A stretch of DNA of 64,000 nt from Bimastos eiseni (GCA_959347315.1 OY365807.1:16132874-16196873), one strand, 5' to 3'; positions 1 to 18,661 are shown, counted from the stretch's first letter. The notes: generated from the letters alone by a model not told the origin. Translations and numbers: made by a program.

Positions 1-149
1 ATATTTACATAATATAATAATGTATACATGTATTATATTTTATATGGCAGTGTAATTCATAGTCATGCTTAGTAATGTAAGCTTTAGTAATATTGTTTCA
101 TGTCAGCGTGATGAAAATAATAGTTTGTGAATGTATATAAGCATTTGTA

Positions 150-940
150 TATCGTATCCAACATATCGCATCCATAGATTTATATAGCACCTCATTGAGA
201 TGATCCTGGAGATAATCATCAGTTTAGCCCTGATCAGCGAGGAGGAAGGACATTCCAAGCAGAAGGACCCACAACAGCAAATGACAAGTGTTGGGCAAAA
301 GCAGTTCCACTAGGAACATAATTATCAAGATGATCAGCACAGCACAGGCTTGTACATAATTATAGTCAGAGAGATATCTCGGGGCACTGTGTGGCTGTGC
401 TTCGGAAACCAGAGAGAGGATCTTCATAATGAGTAGTGATAGGAAGCCAGTGTACGACTTCAAGAAAATATGTAGAGATTTGCACAAAATAAGTGTGCAG
501 GGCTATGAGCCAAGCAGAAAAATTGAAGTCAAAAGAGGAAAGGCACTGTTTCCGACAGCCCATGCGGTAGTAGTCTAGGCAGGAACAGACAAATGCATGA
601 ACTCGAGTGGTAAAGACAGAGGGAGAAACCGATCGTCTGATGGCTCTGAGCCGCCTCAGTTGAAAGTAACAGGAGAAAGTCAGGTTAGATATGTGCAGTA
701 TGAATGCGAGGGAGTAGTCAAGTGTGATGCCCAGGTAACAGATCACCAGCAGAAGAGTACTTCTATGTGTAAGCAGGTAATTTCTCAGACAGTAGTTGGA
801 AGTCAAGTATAGCAAACTGTTGCTTGTCCCAAATCAGATCAATTGAGTCTATGTAGGGCAATCTGTTAGTGGACAGCCAATAGCACCTTTTGAAAACCTT
901 ACAGAGTTGCCACAGTTCTGTCTGACATAGTGCATAATAA
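150..940 (-). mobile_element. LINE fragment (L2/CR1-like reverse transcriptase C-terminus)
   Basis: Read on the minus strand, several frames together give a decayed non-LTR retrotransposon reverse transcriptase. Segments seen: LCKVFKRC and WLSTNRL, then FQLLSEKLPAYT, LGITLD, HISNLTFSCYFQLRRLRAIR, RSVSPSVFTTRVHAFVCS, VVHWLPI and APRYLSDY, ending near a 3' tail with tttatatagcacctca. The order matches the palm/thumb and C-terminal part of L2/CR1-type LINE ORF2. Frameshifts and stops show it is dead. It lies in the kinesin intron directly after exon 1017-957, so it is sense-oriented to that gene. Confidence 0.85.
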
Positions 941-956
941 TCTAAGATCAACCAAC

Positions 957-3900
957 CATAACGAAGTGTGGAAATGGTTTGTTCATAATTTGCATCATCA
1001 GGGTTGATTGCTGCAAGCTATTGGAAGACAAGAAAGCACCAAATGTATTTATAAAAATTGCAACACAAAAAGATAAACACACTGTCAAGTACATTAAAAA
1101 TGGTATACGTACCATCATTATTAAATTGACATAAAAGAGTAAAGTCTGACAGAAATTATTTACATTGCAAAATTATAACAATATCATATTGTAGCACACA
1201 TGTCATAATGTTTGCTATATAGTTTTCATATCCACAATATGCTCAGAGAAGCAATTCCTCAATCACTAAAAGGTTAAATTATATTAAAAAAATTAAAGTC
1301 ATAGTTTCCGAAAGTCTGCCAATAAATGCGAATACGCTACCATAACAGTTTTACTGTTTCCACCAATGGCATCTTTCAGGAGTTTCGTAAGTACCGAGTC
1401 TCGATAAGGAACTAGAATGCAAAAGTTATCAACTCTTTAACATTACCTATAAGGTAACCTCAAGAAGCAGCTGCAGTATAAATCGATGATGGTTAACTCG
1501 GCCTTGATATAATTATGATCGTGAATCATCATTACTTTTCCCCACTATCTGATTCTCACAAGGACACTGGTAGATCAATCATTCGTTAGTTGGTGACATG
1601 TAGCCTACTTGCATCAACGATGAAACAATAAAACTGCTGAGAAAACATTTAAAAGCTCATCATCTGAACCATAAGCTGCAATGGAAATGAAAAGAAGAAA
1701 ATTGTTTACACTTACTGTGGGTTGTGCTCTGTCGTTTTTGGCTATGATCACATAGGGCTGTGATAAACAAATATATATATATATATATATATCTAAGGCT
1801 GTGATAAATTAACAAAATATATACATACATATATATATATACAACGCTTGCATTTCTCATTTTAAACATCTGGATCAACTTTATCATCATCATCAGCAGC
1901 AGCAGCAGCATCATCAGCATTATCGACATCAGCTACAGCATAATCATCATCATTTCTTCAACCTATTTTTAATGTATTTCAAACATCATTGTCATCATCA
2001 TCATCATTATGGTAATCATCATCATCAATATGATAATCATCATCATCATTATGGTAATCATCATCATAAGCACAATCCTTGATATTATTCCCTCTGCTGT
2101 GTACCTTTGATAACGGATCCTAATGTTAGAAGTGATCTATTTATGTTCTTTGCTTCATCAAATCGGTCACCAGTGGACTCTGACTGCTTCTGACGCTCAC
2201 TACAAAACACCATGATACACACATGGTTCAGTTACTTTAATTCTATTATAGCAGGCAGTCTGAAAGTCTGAAATAATTAGCTGTTTCTTGCACAACATTC
2301 CAGTTAATGGGCATCACATAATTCATTCATTTCATTCATTCATTAAAAAAATTTATATAGCGCCCCATCAAGGCTACTACTCAGGAGCGCTCCCGACTCC
2401 AGCATGGCTAAAAAGAACAGTTTTAAGGCAAGCACATAGAGCAAACTAACCTTCCAGCTAAGTCCACCAGATTAATGCGTGATGATTTAGTAGTTTTCTG
2501 ACGAACCAGGTTTTGTTCAAAATTAATCATGACCATCGTATGTGCTCGACTATAAAAAAGGCATATTTAAAGATAATATAAAATAAATCCTACAAATTAA
2601 AATCACCACAAATAGCATAGTTTCAGTTTATACAAGCTATGGACTGGCACTCCCAGAGTACAAACAGTGACAGAGTTAATAGTGTAGATCTTTAAAAATA
2701 TTTATTCAGCTCCTACTGTACTTACAAAGCATTCAAAGTCGGTATATCTGCAACTTATATGTGGTACGAGAGAGTGCAAAGAAATTAAATTGAGTCCCGA
2801 ATAGACCTGATTTACAGATAATAACAAATCGTTTCAGTTGAAGTATCATCAAATCCCAGAAGCGTATATCCAAAAACACAGACAGAGAACAAAAACAGAA
2901 CTAACACTATAACAATAAAATTAACACTTTAACAAAGAAAGTGCACTGAAATATAGTGGAGCACCTCATTGCATACATAATGGTACTTTGTCCAATTTAA
3001 AACTAAGTGAATGCAGCTCATCGTTAAAGTGCTAAACAATAAATCCATTAATTGTTGTTGTAATGCATTGCAATGTAGCCCATCATATCCATGATAACAT
3101 TTCTAGCATGAGTAAATGGAAGACGAGCAGACCTGCTATTCTCATTCATTTTTGTAGATGCGATTGTGCGTTCTCTCTCTCCTTCCCTCATTCTTGAACT
3201 AATCTCTTTGTGACTCCCAATCGGCACAATGCTGAGTCCTTCAACTAATTCAACATTAACAACATTACCATAGTCTATAAATGTCTTGTCCGACCGTGGT
3301 CCATGTTGCACATTTAGCAAAGTTGATACTGGTATATAACTGTGTAGTTGTAACTGTAATTGTATATATAACATCAGCAAGATCTTGAGGTACATGAGTT
3401 CATGTACAATGACAACTTCAATTTATCATCTGATACACACAACAATTACTTTACTATAGCATAGGATTTCATTCCCATTTTGCAAGAAATCAGTGTGCCT
3501 ACACAGATGTCAATATATGCACACTGATCCTCGGAATAGTATGGAAGAGTTTACCACTTAGGCAACCTTTCCTGCATCTCCAATTATATTCTATTAAAAA
3601 AGAAGTAAAAGTTTGGCTAATGAAGCCAACTACCTAGAATAAGTCCTTATTATTATTCTCGGTCTATTCTGTTAACATATGATCACAATAATTGATTTGA
3701 GAGCGTGTCTCTTAGTTGAGGAATTAAAATCCAAGTTAACATTGCAAGTATAATCACCTTATAATGATCTAAACTTATCTTGATGCCTTCATTATCTTCA
3801 AAGTAAATCATTTTGCATAAAAGGATGACCCTAGCTAGCAGGACCATGGTCCTTTCTGAGTCTTCTTCTGATGCCTAGAATAAGCTACAACTAGAAATAA

Positions 3901-5935
3901 TGTTACTCTAAATAAGTTGTCCTTGAACAATAAGCAGAATTGATTGATTGTTGATTTTCTGTTGCTATTAACAATCAATCAATCAATCAATCAACTAATC
4001 AATGAATAACAACAGAAAATCAACAATCATCAAAGATCAAGATGCAACACAAGATTTTCCTCAGAAGGGATATTTTGTCAAACTAATATTCAGATGATCT
4101 CCAAGGTACAGGCTTTTAGAATAATGTATCATAATTTGGAACAATGCCCAAAACAGCTCAGTGTGTAAATTTCCCATATGGTCTAGTTCTTTTTAAATTT
4201 ATGCAACCATGCAATGATTTATTTTACGGTACAAGCAATGCACACACCCTATTCACAAAACATTGGGATGCAAGTTAGAAATATCTCACACACACCCAGT
4301 TAAACTTAGGTTATATTTTAGAACCAGCCAAATAATATAGATTCATAAGGCCTCTAAGTATACATCCTAACGTACAAGAATATGAAATCATAAACTATTT
4401 TTAAGTACATACCATAGAAACCCTTCGAAGAATTTTCTCGAACTGAGAGGCCACCTGGTGGTTTATTTTTTGTGTTCAGAAGGTCACGTACTTGTTCATT
4501 GTAAATTTCAAGCATGCTCAAGGAAACCTTAGAAACAAAGATTGAAAAGCCACGTTATGGAGGCAGCTTAAACCATAAAAGAATAACTAAATGATATAAT
4601 AGACATCATCATTGACATTCGTTGTCATCACCAACGTCATCATCATCATCGTCATTGTGCTATTGTAACAGGACAGCCAATTGTCAAGATTAAGCAGACT
4701 ACCCAAACGTCACCTACCACATTTACTATTATTGTTGCCATTAATATACTTCTAGGGATGTCATTACGCTACCAGGTACATATGATTCCTCACTTCTCGA
4801 GACATAAACAGCACAGAAGACCTAGTGATGATGATGATGACGACGACAACGATTATTATGGTTATTATCTAATTGAAAGAGAATCCAATGCTAACTTGAA
4901 ACTTTCTGTCTTTGCTTCTTCTTATTCCGATTTCTTTGAATAGTTCTTCACAAGTTCTAGGCACAAGCCCTGACACCAAACATAAAATTACAAAGCGTTG
5001 AAGTCCATATCGCCAAGTCAGTCTCATAGGACGCAATAAAACGATACGTTTAATATATGAACTATGCGAATTCTTAACTCACCAGCATTGACATCATTTC
5101 CTATGATTGTGTAAGATTTTCCACTTCCCGTCTGACCATAGGCGAAAATTGAACAATGGAAGCCATCCCATGCACTTTGCAGCATTCCCTTTCCAAGATC
5201 TTCAAATATTCTGACCTAAAGAACGTCACAACAATTACATTTTTAAAATCAGTTTTAAATATTTCCATATTTAAGAATTTGTAATGTTATCGTGCAGGGG
5301 TGTATCAAGCGGGGGGGGCAGAGGGGCACCGCCCCCCCCCCATTTTCAAAACTGGGGGGCAAAGCCCCCCAGTTTTAGGGCTCAGTGCCCCCCCATGTGC
5401 CCCCCCAAATCGGTTCTTTTTATGTTTATCCAATGGATTTTTAAGATTACTTTTGCTAAGATAATTTGTGCCCCCCATTTTTCAAATTTTGGGGGGGGGG
5501 ATTCAAAAAGTGGAAGGGCAAAAAAAAAATTTCCGCTTCGCGCAATATTTTTTAAATTATGCCCCTCCACTTTTCAAAACCTTGTTACACCTCTGTTATC
5601 ATGTAAAATCCCAGTTTTAATATTTCTGTTTTTGCAACTGAAATCTCAGCAGAAAATCTGTGGAAAGACATGTCGATTGACGTGGGATTCACAGAATGTA
5701 CTAATTACTAAGTACTTCAAATTAGCTCTCAACGACCGAGGCACTACTAATGGAAGAAAGGAAGACAGATGATAGACAGGATAGACAGATGATGAACATA
5801 CGACAAGATATGGATTGACATGGCAAATGAACCAGGACAAATAGCTGTCACTCACTCCTACTCAAGCAAAATGGTATTAAGAACTGATGGCAATGACAAT
5901 GATGAATACTTAGAAATAATTATTTACAGAATAGA

Positions 5936-6008
<73 letters not shown>

Positions 6009-6535
6009 CGACGGATCTATCATCTAGGGTGTAAACTGACCGCCGCATCAGAGGAAAAGCGGGAAACATCTTATCTGTTCCAACGCCTGTCGCTCACTAT
6101 ACAGCGCTTTAACGCAATAGCGTTCAAAAGGTTCTTTCTCCACTTTTGAGACCGACAAGTAGGGCCATTCCAGACTACATTTTCTTATTCTAATTAATAT
6201 TCTAGTCCTTGATGGATCGTGTATACCCCGGGACAAAAAATGATAATAACAATAATAATAATAATAAATAAATTAAATAATTATACAGAAAAACTAATTC
6301 GACAGGCAGACTGCACTGTACCTGATCTACATAGGAGGCCGATTTCTTTGGCGCGAAGTATCCGTCTGACCTGATCTTGAAGCCGTTGTGTGACCAATAT
6401 GAGTAGTCAAAGGCGAATCTTTTTGGAGGGGCCTCAGGATGATTGGGATCGACAACCATTGTAACATTATCCTCCATCTGAATGATCAGCTTGGATTTAC
6501 GCGATCTCTCGCGTTCATTGTAATCCATGTTAAGA
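957..6535 (-). CDS. Kinesin-3 family motor protein, KIF28-like (partial, motor domain)
   Basis: An ATP-driven microtubule motor; the ten exons seen encode about 338 codons of the motor domain. In transcript order they are 6535-6322, 5215-5083, 4969-4896, 4527-4413, 3244-3133, 2549-2451, 2199-2105, 1757-1716, 1411-1341 and 1017-957; all phases join. Motifs in order: [10 protein letters not shown]; the P-loop [30 protein letters not shown]; switch I NENSSRAHT; switch [35 protein letters not shown]; and the end of the motor core, ISTLRYA. YWSH and [12 protein letters not shown] place it in kinesin-3. The insert after YWSHNGF ([17 protein letters not shown]) and [16 protein letters not shown] resemble KIF28 more than KIF1, KIF13 or KIF16; this subfamily call is from memory. 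The first exon (the VAVRVR strand) was not found, and the 6535 border (cag acceptor) is the least certain. FHA, stalk and tail lie beyond base 1. Confidence 0.9.
1771..2075. repeat. Microsatellite cluster (AT)n, (CAT/ATC)n
   Basis: Simple repeats in a kinesin intron: (AT)n around 1771-1840, then several (TCA/CAT)n tracts from 1880 to 2075, including repeated blocks of tggtaatcatcatc. No coding signal is seen. Confidence 0.9.
2320..2430 (-). mobile_element. LINE 3' end (L2-like tail)
   Basis: This short minus-oriented segment contains the reverse complement of gaaggggcgctatataaa followed by an (ATGA)n tail, here seen as attcattcattcatt. It is nearly identical, in opposite orientation, to the end of the LINE at 10381-10478. 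It lies in a kinesin intron, between exons 2549-2451 and 2199-2105. Confidence 0.8.
3946..4028. repeat. Inverted repeat around an (AATC)n tract
   Basis: The left arm 3946-3969 (gattgttgattttctgttgc and so on) is the reverse complement of the right arm 4005-4028 with one mismatch in 24. The 35-bp spacer holds an (AATC)n microsatellite. It lies in the kinesin intron between exons 4527-4413 and 3244-3133. Confidence 0.85.
5083..5215 (-). other. Kinesin exon carrying the P-loop
   Basis: This exon runs from an acceptor ending tttag to a donor gtgagt and reads [16 protein letters not shown] and then [18 protein letters not shown]. The GQTGSGKS stretch is the nucleotide-binding Walker A loop of kinesins. 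It ends in phase 1 and joins exon 4969-4896, which begins [11 protein letters not shown], the usual G(I/L)(I/V)P motif after the P-loop. Confidence 0.93.
5295..5595. mobile_element. hAT-type MITE with 8-bp target site duplication
   Basis: A complete 301-bp non-autonomous DNA transposon. The left end CAGGGGTGTATCAAG (5295-5309) and the reverse complement of the right end, CAGAGGTGTAACAAG (5581-5595), form imperfect terminal inverted repeats (13 of 15 match). The flanks are 8-bp direct repeats, ttatcgtg (5287-5294) and ttatcatg (5596-5603), with one difference. The CAG-start inverted repeat and 8-bp duplication are hallmarks of the hAT superfamily. The interior has long alternating G and C runs (5311-5410 and 5470-5505) that would fold back strongly. 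It has no transposase and lies in the kinesin intron before the P-loop exon. Confidence 0.8.
5937..6008. repeat. (AAT)n microsatellite
   Basis: A nearly pure trinucleotide array about 70 bp long in the kinesin intron. It reads as poly-Asn in one frame, which has no coding meaning. Confidence 0.95.
6009..6270 (+). mobile_element. Possible retroelement fragment between AAT microsatellites
   Basis: The segment between the AAT array ending at 6008 and a second one at 6245-6270 reads, on the plus strand, [20 protein letters not shown] followed by [10 protein letters not shown] and a stop. A short peptide-like tract ending next to a microsatellite resembles the decayed end of a retroelement, but I cannot name the family. 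It lies in a kinesin intron. Confidence 0.3.
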
Positions 6536-9489
6536 CTGATATGTACTATAATCTCATCATAATATTATGTCACAAAATAATTGATGTAATGTATTCACTT
6601 TATTTATTACATTTAATATGTAGTATGCACCATTTAGCTAAGTAATTGTGAATGAAGGAATTGATCAAGGTCTGTATGTATACACTAGGGTTATAACTTT
6701 TCGAGTTTGTTTAGAAATAAAACGATTTCCTGTGGCATATACCTATAGTTCGACAAACTTCATTTGACAAAATAACGACATCAGTTTTCTTGAAAATGCC
6801 ATTGTCATAAATGACACAGCTTTTAATCAATGAATGCTTAAGTTAAATCAATGACTTTTTGGAGCCCGTGATGCTTAGAGTATCTACTCTCCCCAAACCC
6901 TTTGTATCTAATCACAATAACAGGACTTGAAAAACAGATGATTGACTATAATCAGTTTGAAAAAAATTAACTGCTGTACCAGCTAAAGCTATTTCCAGTG
7001 ATATAAATACATTTATCATCCAAACACTTGCACCCAAGAAATCACAAAGAGAGATTAATTATTAATGACCTATGCACTACTAACCTCTATACTAGCCTAC
7101 CTATAAGCCAGTATCAGAAGAAAGTACTTTTATTTATGTGCTACTCTTCCTGGTTGGCTAGCAAGACACAAATCTCTATCGATTGAACAGTTCTGAACAG
7201 CAAGCAGTCTCTTCAATCCAAATATTCTTTTTCGCTTGACCTCCCATAGGACTTCAAATAGAAGTTGTGCTGGCTGGGATGAAGGAACAGCATCTTCAGC
7301 CTCCTTCTCATCAAGACAACATTTGGATGGTTTAATTAAAGCTTTATAACTGATACAAGGTGCACATGTGCTGCAGGTTTCCATGCTTGGTCCTGTTCTA
7401 TTTGCTACTGCATATACCATGCCACTGTAGACTTCTTTATTGTTTTCCCACTCTTCTATAGAACTGACCAGCACGAACTTAGCCATTCTTGAAGCTTTAG
7501 AAGCAGTGTTTAATAAATGCTTTATACTAGCGATCCATTGAACGATCATGGTTTTACATTAATGGTATCACTGTCTAGTTTATTGCCAGGTTGTTATAAG
7601 AAGTCTCCATATAGCCTACACTTAGTTAGATGAGACTGACATAACAATGCTAACATTAAATGAAAATCGACTTGTAAAGGATATGAAAGGTCGCACTCTT
7701 ATTGCGACTTTGATATTCTGTTCAGAAGTCATCATCTAAAACAATAACAAGCCATGCCATAGGCCTACACTTCAACATGTGTTTTGGGGACTCAGGACTG
7801 TACTGCTTTTATAGGTAGGCTCACTAATTATAAATGTAATCGAAACATTCTAACCTATTATAACAGATAAAACTAACTGATACTAATTGAACTAAATCTA
7901 TAGCTTTCTTTGCACAATTTAGTGAAACTATCCATACATTTACATTTGAACAGAATGATTTGGCATTTCACAACGGCCTCCCGTGCGATTCATCATCTTA
8001 GCTCGACGCTATCTCTAGGGATAGGGCCCTAGCAGATGTTCACCTCACCTATAGGCTATAGCAGTAACATATGAAAACAAGTTTAACAGGCTATAGTCGA
8101 ATTTAATTGTAGAGTGTAGAGGTATGACAGCTTGCAAATATGCTCATCTGCTACATGTCCTACTGCAGCATTGCTTCACACTTTTATTTGCAAGATTCGA
8201 TCGAACAATAACGCAAAATAAGAAAGAAACGAATCGTTAGCTATAGGCCTACACAGAAATGTCAGTGTAAACGACGAAACGTTCTGCATAAAATAACCTT
8301 TGTATTTAATAAAATCCAATCAATATAATCCCATTATTGCATCAATTTGCATGAAGTAGGCCTACCAAGCTATGGTCTGTAAAACTTTGACAATGCATGG
8401 GGTGAAACATGCAGCCTAGGCCTGTATACATATAATTCCTACTGGCATTATCTCTGAACATCGGTTGCATTAATTCTTTGAAAACTTACAGAAATCACGG
8501 CAACTCACGACATTTGATGAAATTCACAGCAAATGCAGAAAATCACGAAATTTAACGGCCAAGTTAACCGTGTGAATTTCAGATAAATAGTTTGGCTATA
8601 ACGCAAGCCCAAATGCATGCATAAGATCAGAACAGGAATATTTCACACTGCCTGTAAGTTATATGCTAATGATAAAGTTAAACAACGAATAGTCTGAATA
8701 AGGGCGCCGCCTACTTTCTGCACTCACGACTCGAGCCCTTCTTGCTGACAGCTTCAATTATTCAATATCAATTATTCATCATTTATAAATGATAATTATA
8801 CTGATTATTTAGGTAGCAAGTGTGTAGCAACAATATTCTGATAAATGCAACAAAGTAGGCCTATAGTTATACATAGGTTTAGGCGATCACCTATCCCCTT
8901 TAGGCGATATGCCAAGGGGCTATCGATTATTGTTGAACTGCTCAAGTGCCAGTGGCGCAAATTCCACACTAACAAACTGATCAGCAAGTTGTATGACACA
9001 TTCTTTGAAATCATTTTATCATTACGACTGTTACGATTCAGCTAGAGCGCGATGGAGAAACCGCCAGATGATATCTTAATTAATTACGCCAAACAATAAC
9101 AGTCGTTTTGTGTGTGGACCCGAGGCCTGATTATTATTATCCTCCTGTGAGGGTCAGATAACATAATCATTAGGCCTAGGTCTACTCTCTACAGACGAGA
9201 TTTATTTTCATTGAGGCCATCACGGTCGGTTAAACAATATCTCGAGGCTGAATTGGTGTAAACCATTTTACGTCTATAGTCGCACGCATGGGTCTACATT
9301 TGTAATGGCGCGAACAAGAGGGCGCGATTAGCCGATTATGCATAATAAGGACGCTTATAGCGCCGCTCACTAGAATGACTAGATGATACCCATCAGAGAT
9401 GAAATGAGGCAGGAAGAAGAAGTGTATTAGCTGTTTGTGCACACACCTATTCAAAGCCAATGATGAGTTTATTGACTGTGTCCTCTGTT
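6536..9489. other. Intergenic / upstream region of the kinesin gene
   Basis: No exon of a known family was recognised here. The missing first kinesin exon (with the VAVRVR strand) and the promoter should lie in this stretch or just beyond it. Several TAGGCCTA-like words occur (for example near 8232, 8350 and 8860), a repeat-like word of this genome. Confidence 0.4.
7130..7549 (-). other. Unidentified 139-codon open frame
   Basis: An ATG-to-stop frame of 139 codons upstream of the kinesin exons on the same strand. It is cysteine-containing (CSTCAPC) and has a basic stretch (WEVKRKRIFGLKRLL). I recognise no domain. It could be a small single-exon gene, part of a decayed mobile element, or chance. 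Its length is only mildly unusual for AT-rich non-coding DNA, so I treat it as a candidate and propose no function. Confidence 0.2.
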
Positions 9490-9745
9490 CTAGTTTGTTA
9501 ATAATTTGTTACCGCTAATCTTCTCTAATCAATTTATTCAAATCTCGTCTGCTAATCCTTACAATGTTCGCTCATCATGTAATTATAGACCAATTTTTTG
9601 TAGAACGAATACTCGTCTATTTTCCATCCGATATGTGGGTCCCAGTGAATGGAGTAAGACGCCTATTGAAATAAGCCAATCCCACAATTTTAGTATGTTT
9701 AAGAAAAAACTTAGGGAACATCTATTTGCTACTTTAACTGGGTAA
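9490..9745 (+). mobile_element. LINE ORF2 C-terminal fragment (CR1-like)
   Basis: The plus frame reads RPIFCRTNTRLFSIRYVGPS, EWSKTPIEISQ and FSMFKKKLREHLFATL, then a stop. This is the usual end of CR1-like LINE reverse transcriptases: an R-x-F-S-I-R-Y-x-G-P-x-x-W motif, then F-K-K-K-L-K close to the stop. The upstream part is missing, so the copy is 5'-truncated. It is a different LINE lineage from the copy at 10090-10480. Confidence 0.75.
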
Positions 9746-10089
9746 ATTTAATCTCCTTAATCATTGACACTAATTAGCTATTAATGTTATTTATGGGTTT
9801 GTATACATGCAGCAACTTAGTTAACTATAGTTCAGCTATTAAAACTCCTATATTTTGTTGACCTGCTGTTATTTAAACTTTGCTGTGTAAAGGTAGGCCC
9901 GGCTAGCGGGATCCCTTGGGTCCCTTAGGGTTCTCTTTCTCTTTTCTTATTGATCCGTCTCTTACATAATTTTGTTAAGCTGTTATGGTTTATTGTACTG
10001 CAATTCGTTTTTTTGTTTGTGGTGCAATTACAATGTTCATTTACTTTACGGACCAAAAAAACACTTGGTTATGGTTTTGGTTACATGCT

Positions 10090-10480
10090 GGATGTGCTCC
10101 ACTGGCTTGCCCTCCAACAGTGAAGCTCGTATCATTTCTTTGGTATGGCGGTCCTTGCTAGATCTCGCCCCTGCCTATCTTCGCGATCTCTGTTACTCTA
10201 CTTTGAGTGTACTATGTCGCCGCTCTCTACACTCTACTGAGCGAGGCATGCTCATTGTCCAATTTGCCCGTACAACTACCAAACAGAATCGTGCGTTCTC
10301 AGTGGTTGGCCCTTCGCTCTGGAACATGCTCCCGTTGGCGTTGCGGTTGTCACCAAGGGTCCACTCAGACTCATTTCATACGTGCCTTAAGCTGTTCTTT
10401 TTAAACGTGCTGGAGTCGGGAATGCTCCTGAGTAGTAGCCTTGAAGGGGCGCTATATAAATCTCTGTAATGAATGAATGT
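10090..10480 (+). mobile_element. LINE ORF2 C-terminus with intact 3' tail (L2-like)
   Basis: The plus frame reads LVWRSLLDLAPAYLRDLC, RRSLHSTERGMLIVQFARTT, NRAFSVVGPSLWNMLP and LRLSPRVHSDSFHTCLK, ending in a 3' tail gaaggggcgctatataaa followed by (TGAA)n. This is the standard C-terminal block and terminal sequence of L2-like LINEs. One long frame remains open for 165 codons, so this copy is less decayed than others here. The final 100 bp recur inverted at 2320-2430. Confidence 0.85.
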
Positions 10481-10671
10481 AACAACCCTAATTACGTGCA
10501 ATAATATTACCATGCAGCCACATTCTTCAGGTCCAAATTAGAATTATATCGACTCAATATGGGTGCAAAACAGCTCTGTCAGTGAAGAAACTGATACACT
10601 AAGCTGATTGACAAGGTGCAAACTCAGCTTGTGCATTGCCATAATGTATTAATGCGCACCGATTTAGACCC

Positions 10672-10985
10672 GTTAGGGGCCGTCCATAAAGTACGTATGC
10701 CGAAAACTTGACTTTTTGGACCCCCCTCCCCCCTGTTGCAAGGTGTACGTTTGACACCCCCCCGAAAGTACGTACGCTTTTGCATTAAATTATCATTAAA
10801 TTTATTAATTTACTGTATAAAACTTTGTTCATTTTATGCTACTAGATCATATATTAGTTCAAAATAAAATTTAAGAAATTGTTAACATTATAAAAGAGAA
10901 TGTTGGTAATAATTAGACAGGACAACAGATACGACGTATTTCACATCATAATTTTTTATCTCTGCGTACGTACTTCTTTTCATTG
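10672..10985. mobile_element. Possible DNA transposon end (GGGGCCGTCCATAAAGTACGT type)
   Basis: The word aggggccgtccataaagtac at 10674, followed by C-rich ccccctcccccc and cacccccccgaaagtacgta, is a type of transposon terminus I have seen in many animal genomes. A degenerate partner, cgtacgtacttc, is near 10967. I could not define matching ends or a target duplication. Confidence 0.4.
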
Positions 10986-11154
10986 ATTTTTATGTCTACA
11001 CTAACATAAATTGAGACAAAGTTAACCAAACAACTTTGCTAAAAAAAACTTGCAAAACTCGAATAGTGAAGACTACAATGTGGTTTTGTTTCTGTAGAGA
11101 TAACGCCAATTGATAGAATCCAAGTAATGCATAAACTTCAAAGAAAAGAGATTG

Positions 11155-11160
11155 TTTATT
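11155..11160 (-). promoter_or_regulatory. Candidate RTCB polyadenylation signal (AATAAA)
   Basis: Read on the minus strand this is AATAAA, about 275 nt after the RTCB stop codon at 11435-11437. It is the first canonical hexamer I noticed downstream, which would give a 3' UTR of roughly 300 nt. Confidence 0.5.
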
Positions 11161-11434
11161 CACGCTCATCACCAAATGGCTGACATCAGAGACTGATGAT
11201 ATGATAATAATAATGATCACGAAATGTATTTAACCAACATAGAACCTGAGGAAATTTAAACTAAACACCTAACCAGCCAAGTCAGGTGGCTTAAATTGTT
11301 TGGGCAAAACAAGCAAAAATTTCAAACGAATACAAATCTTAGTACAGACAAATTTCTGATGACAATTTTAAAACTGGAAAGAAGAGTCAAACTGTGATGA
11401 GAATTCTTCTGTCGTTCTTCAACCGATTCAATAG

Positions 11435-18661
<7,227 letters not shown>

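Noticed and set aside
763..951. Next kinesin exon after 957-1017.
   Set aside because: The minus-strand frame (WLSTNRL, FQLLSEKLPAYT) is LINE reverse transcriptase, not the kinesin neck.
4758..4943. A plus-strand open frame with poly-Asp.
   Set aside because: It overlaps, antisense, the minus-strand kinesin exon 4896-4969 ([11 protein letters not shown]), and the Asp run is a GAT microsatellite.
5820..6149. A plus-strand frame with a poly-Asn run.
   Set aside because: It is only the (AAT)n microsatellite read through into repeat-like flanking DNA.
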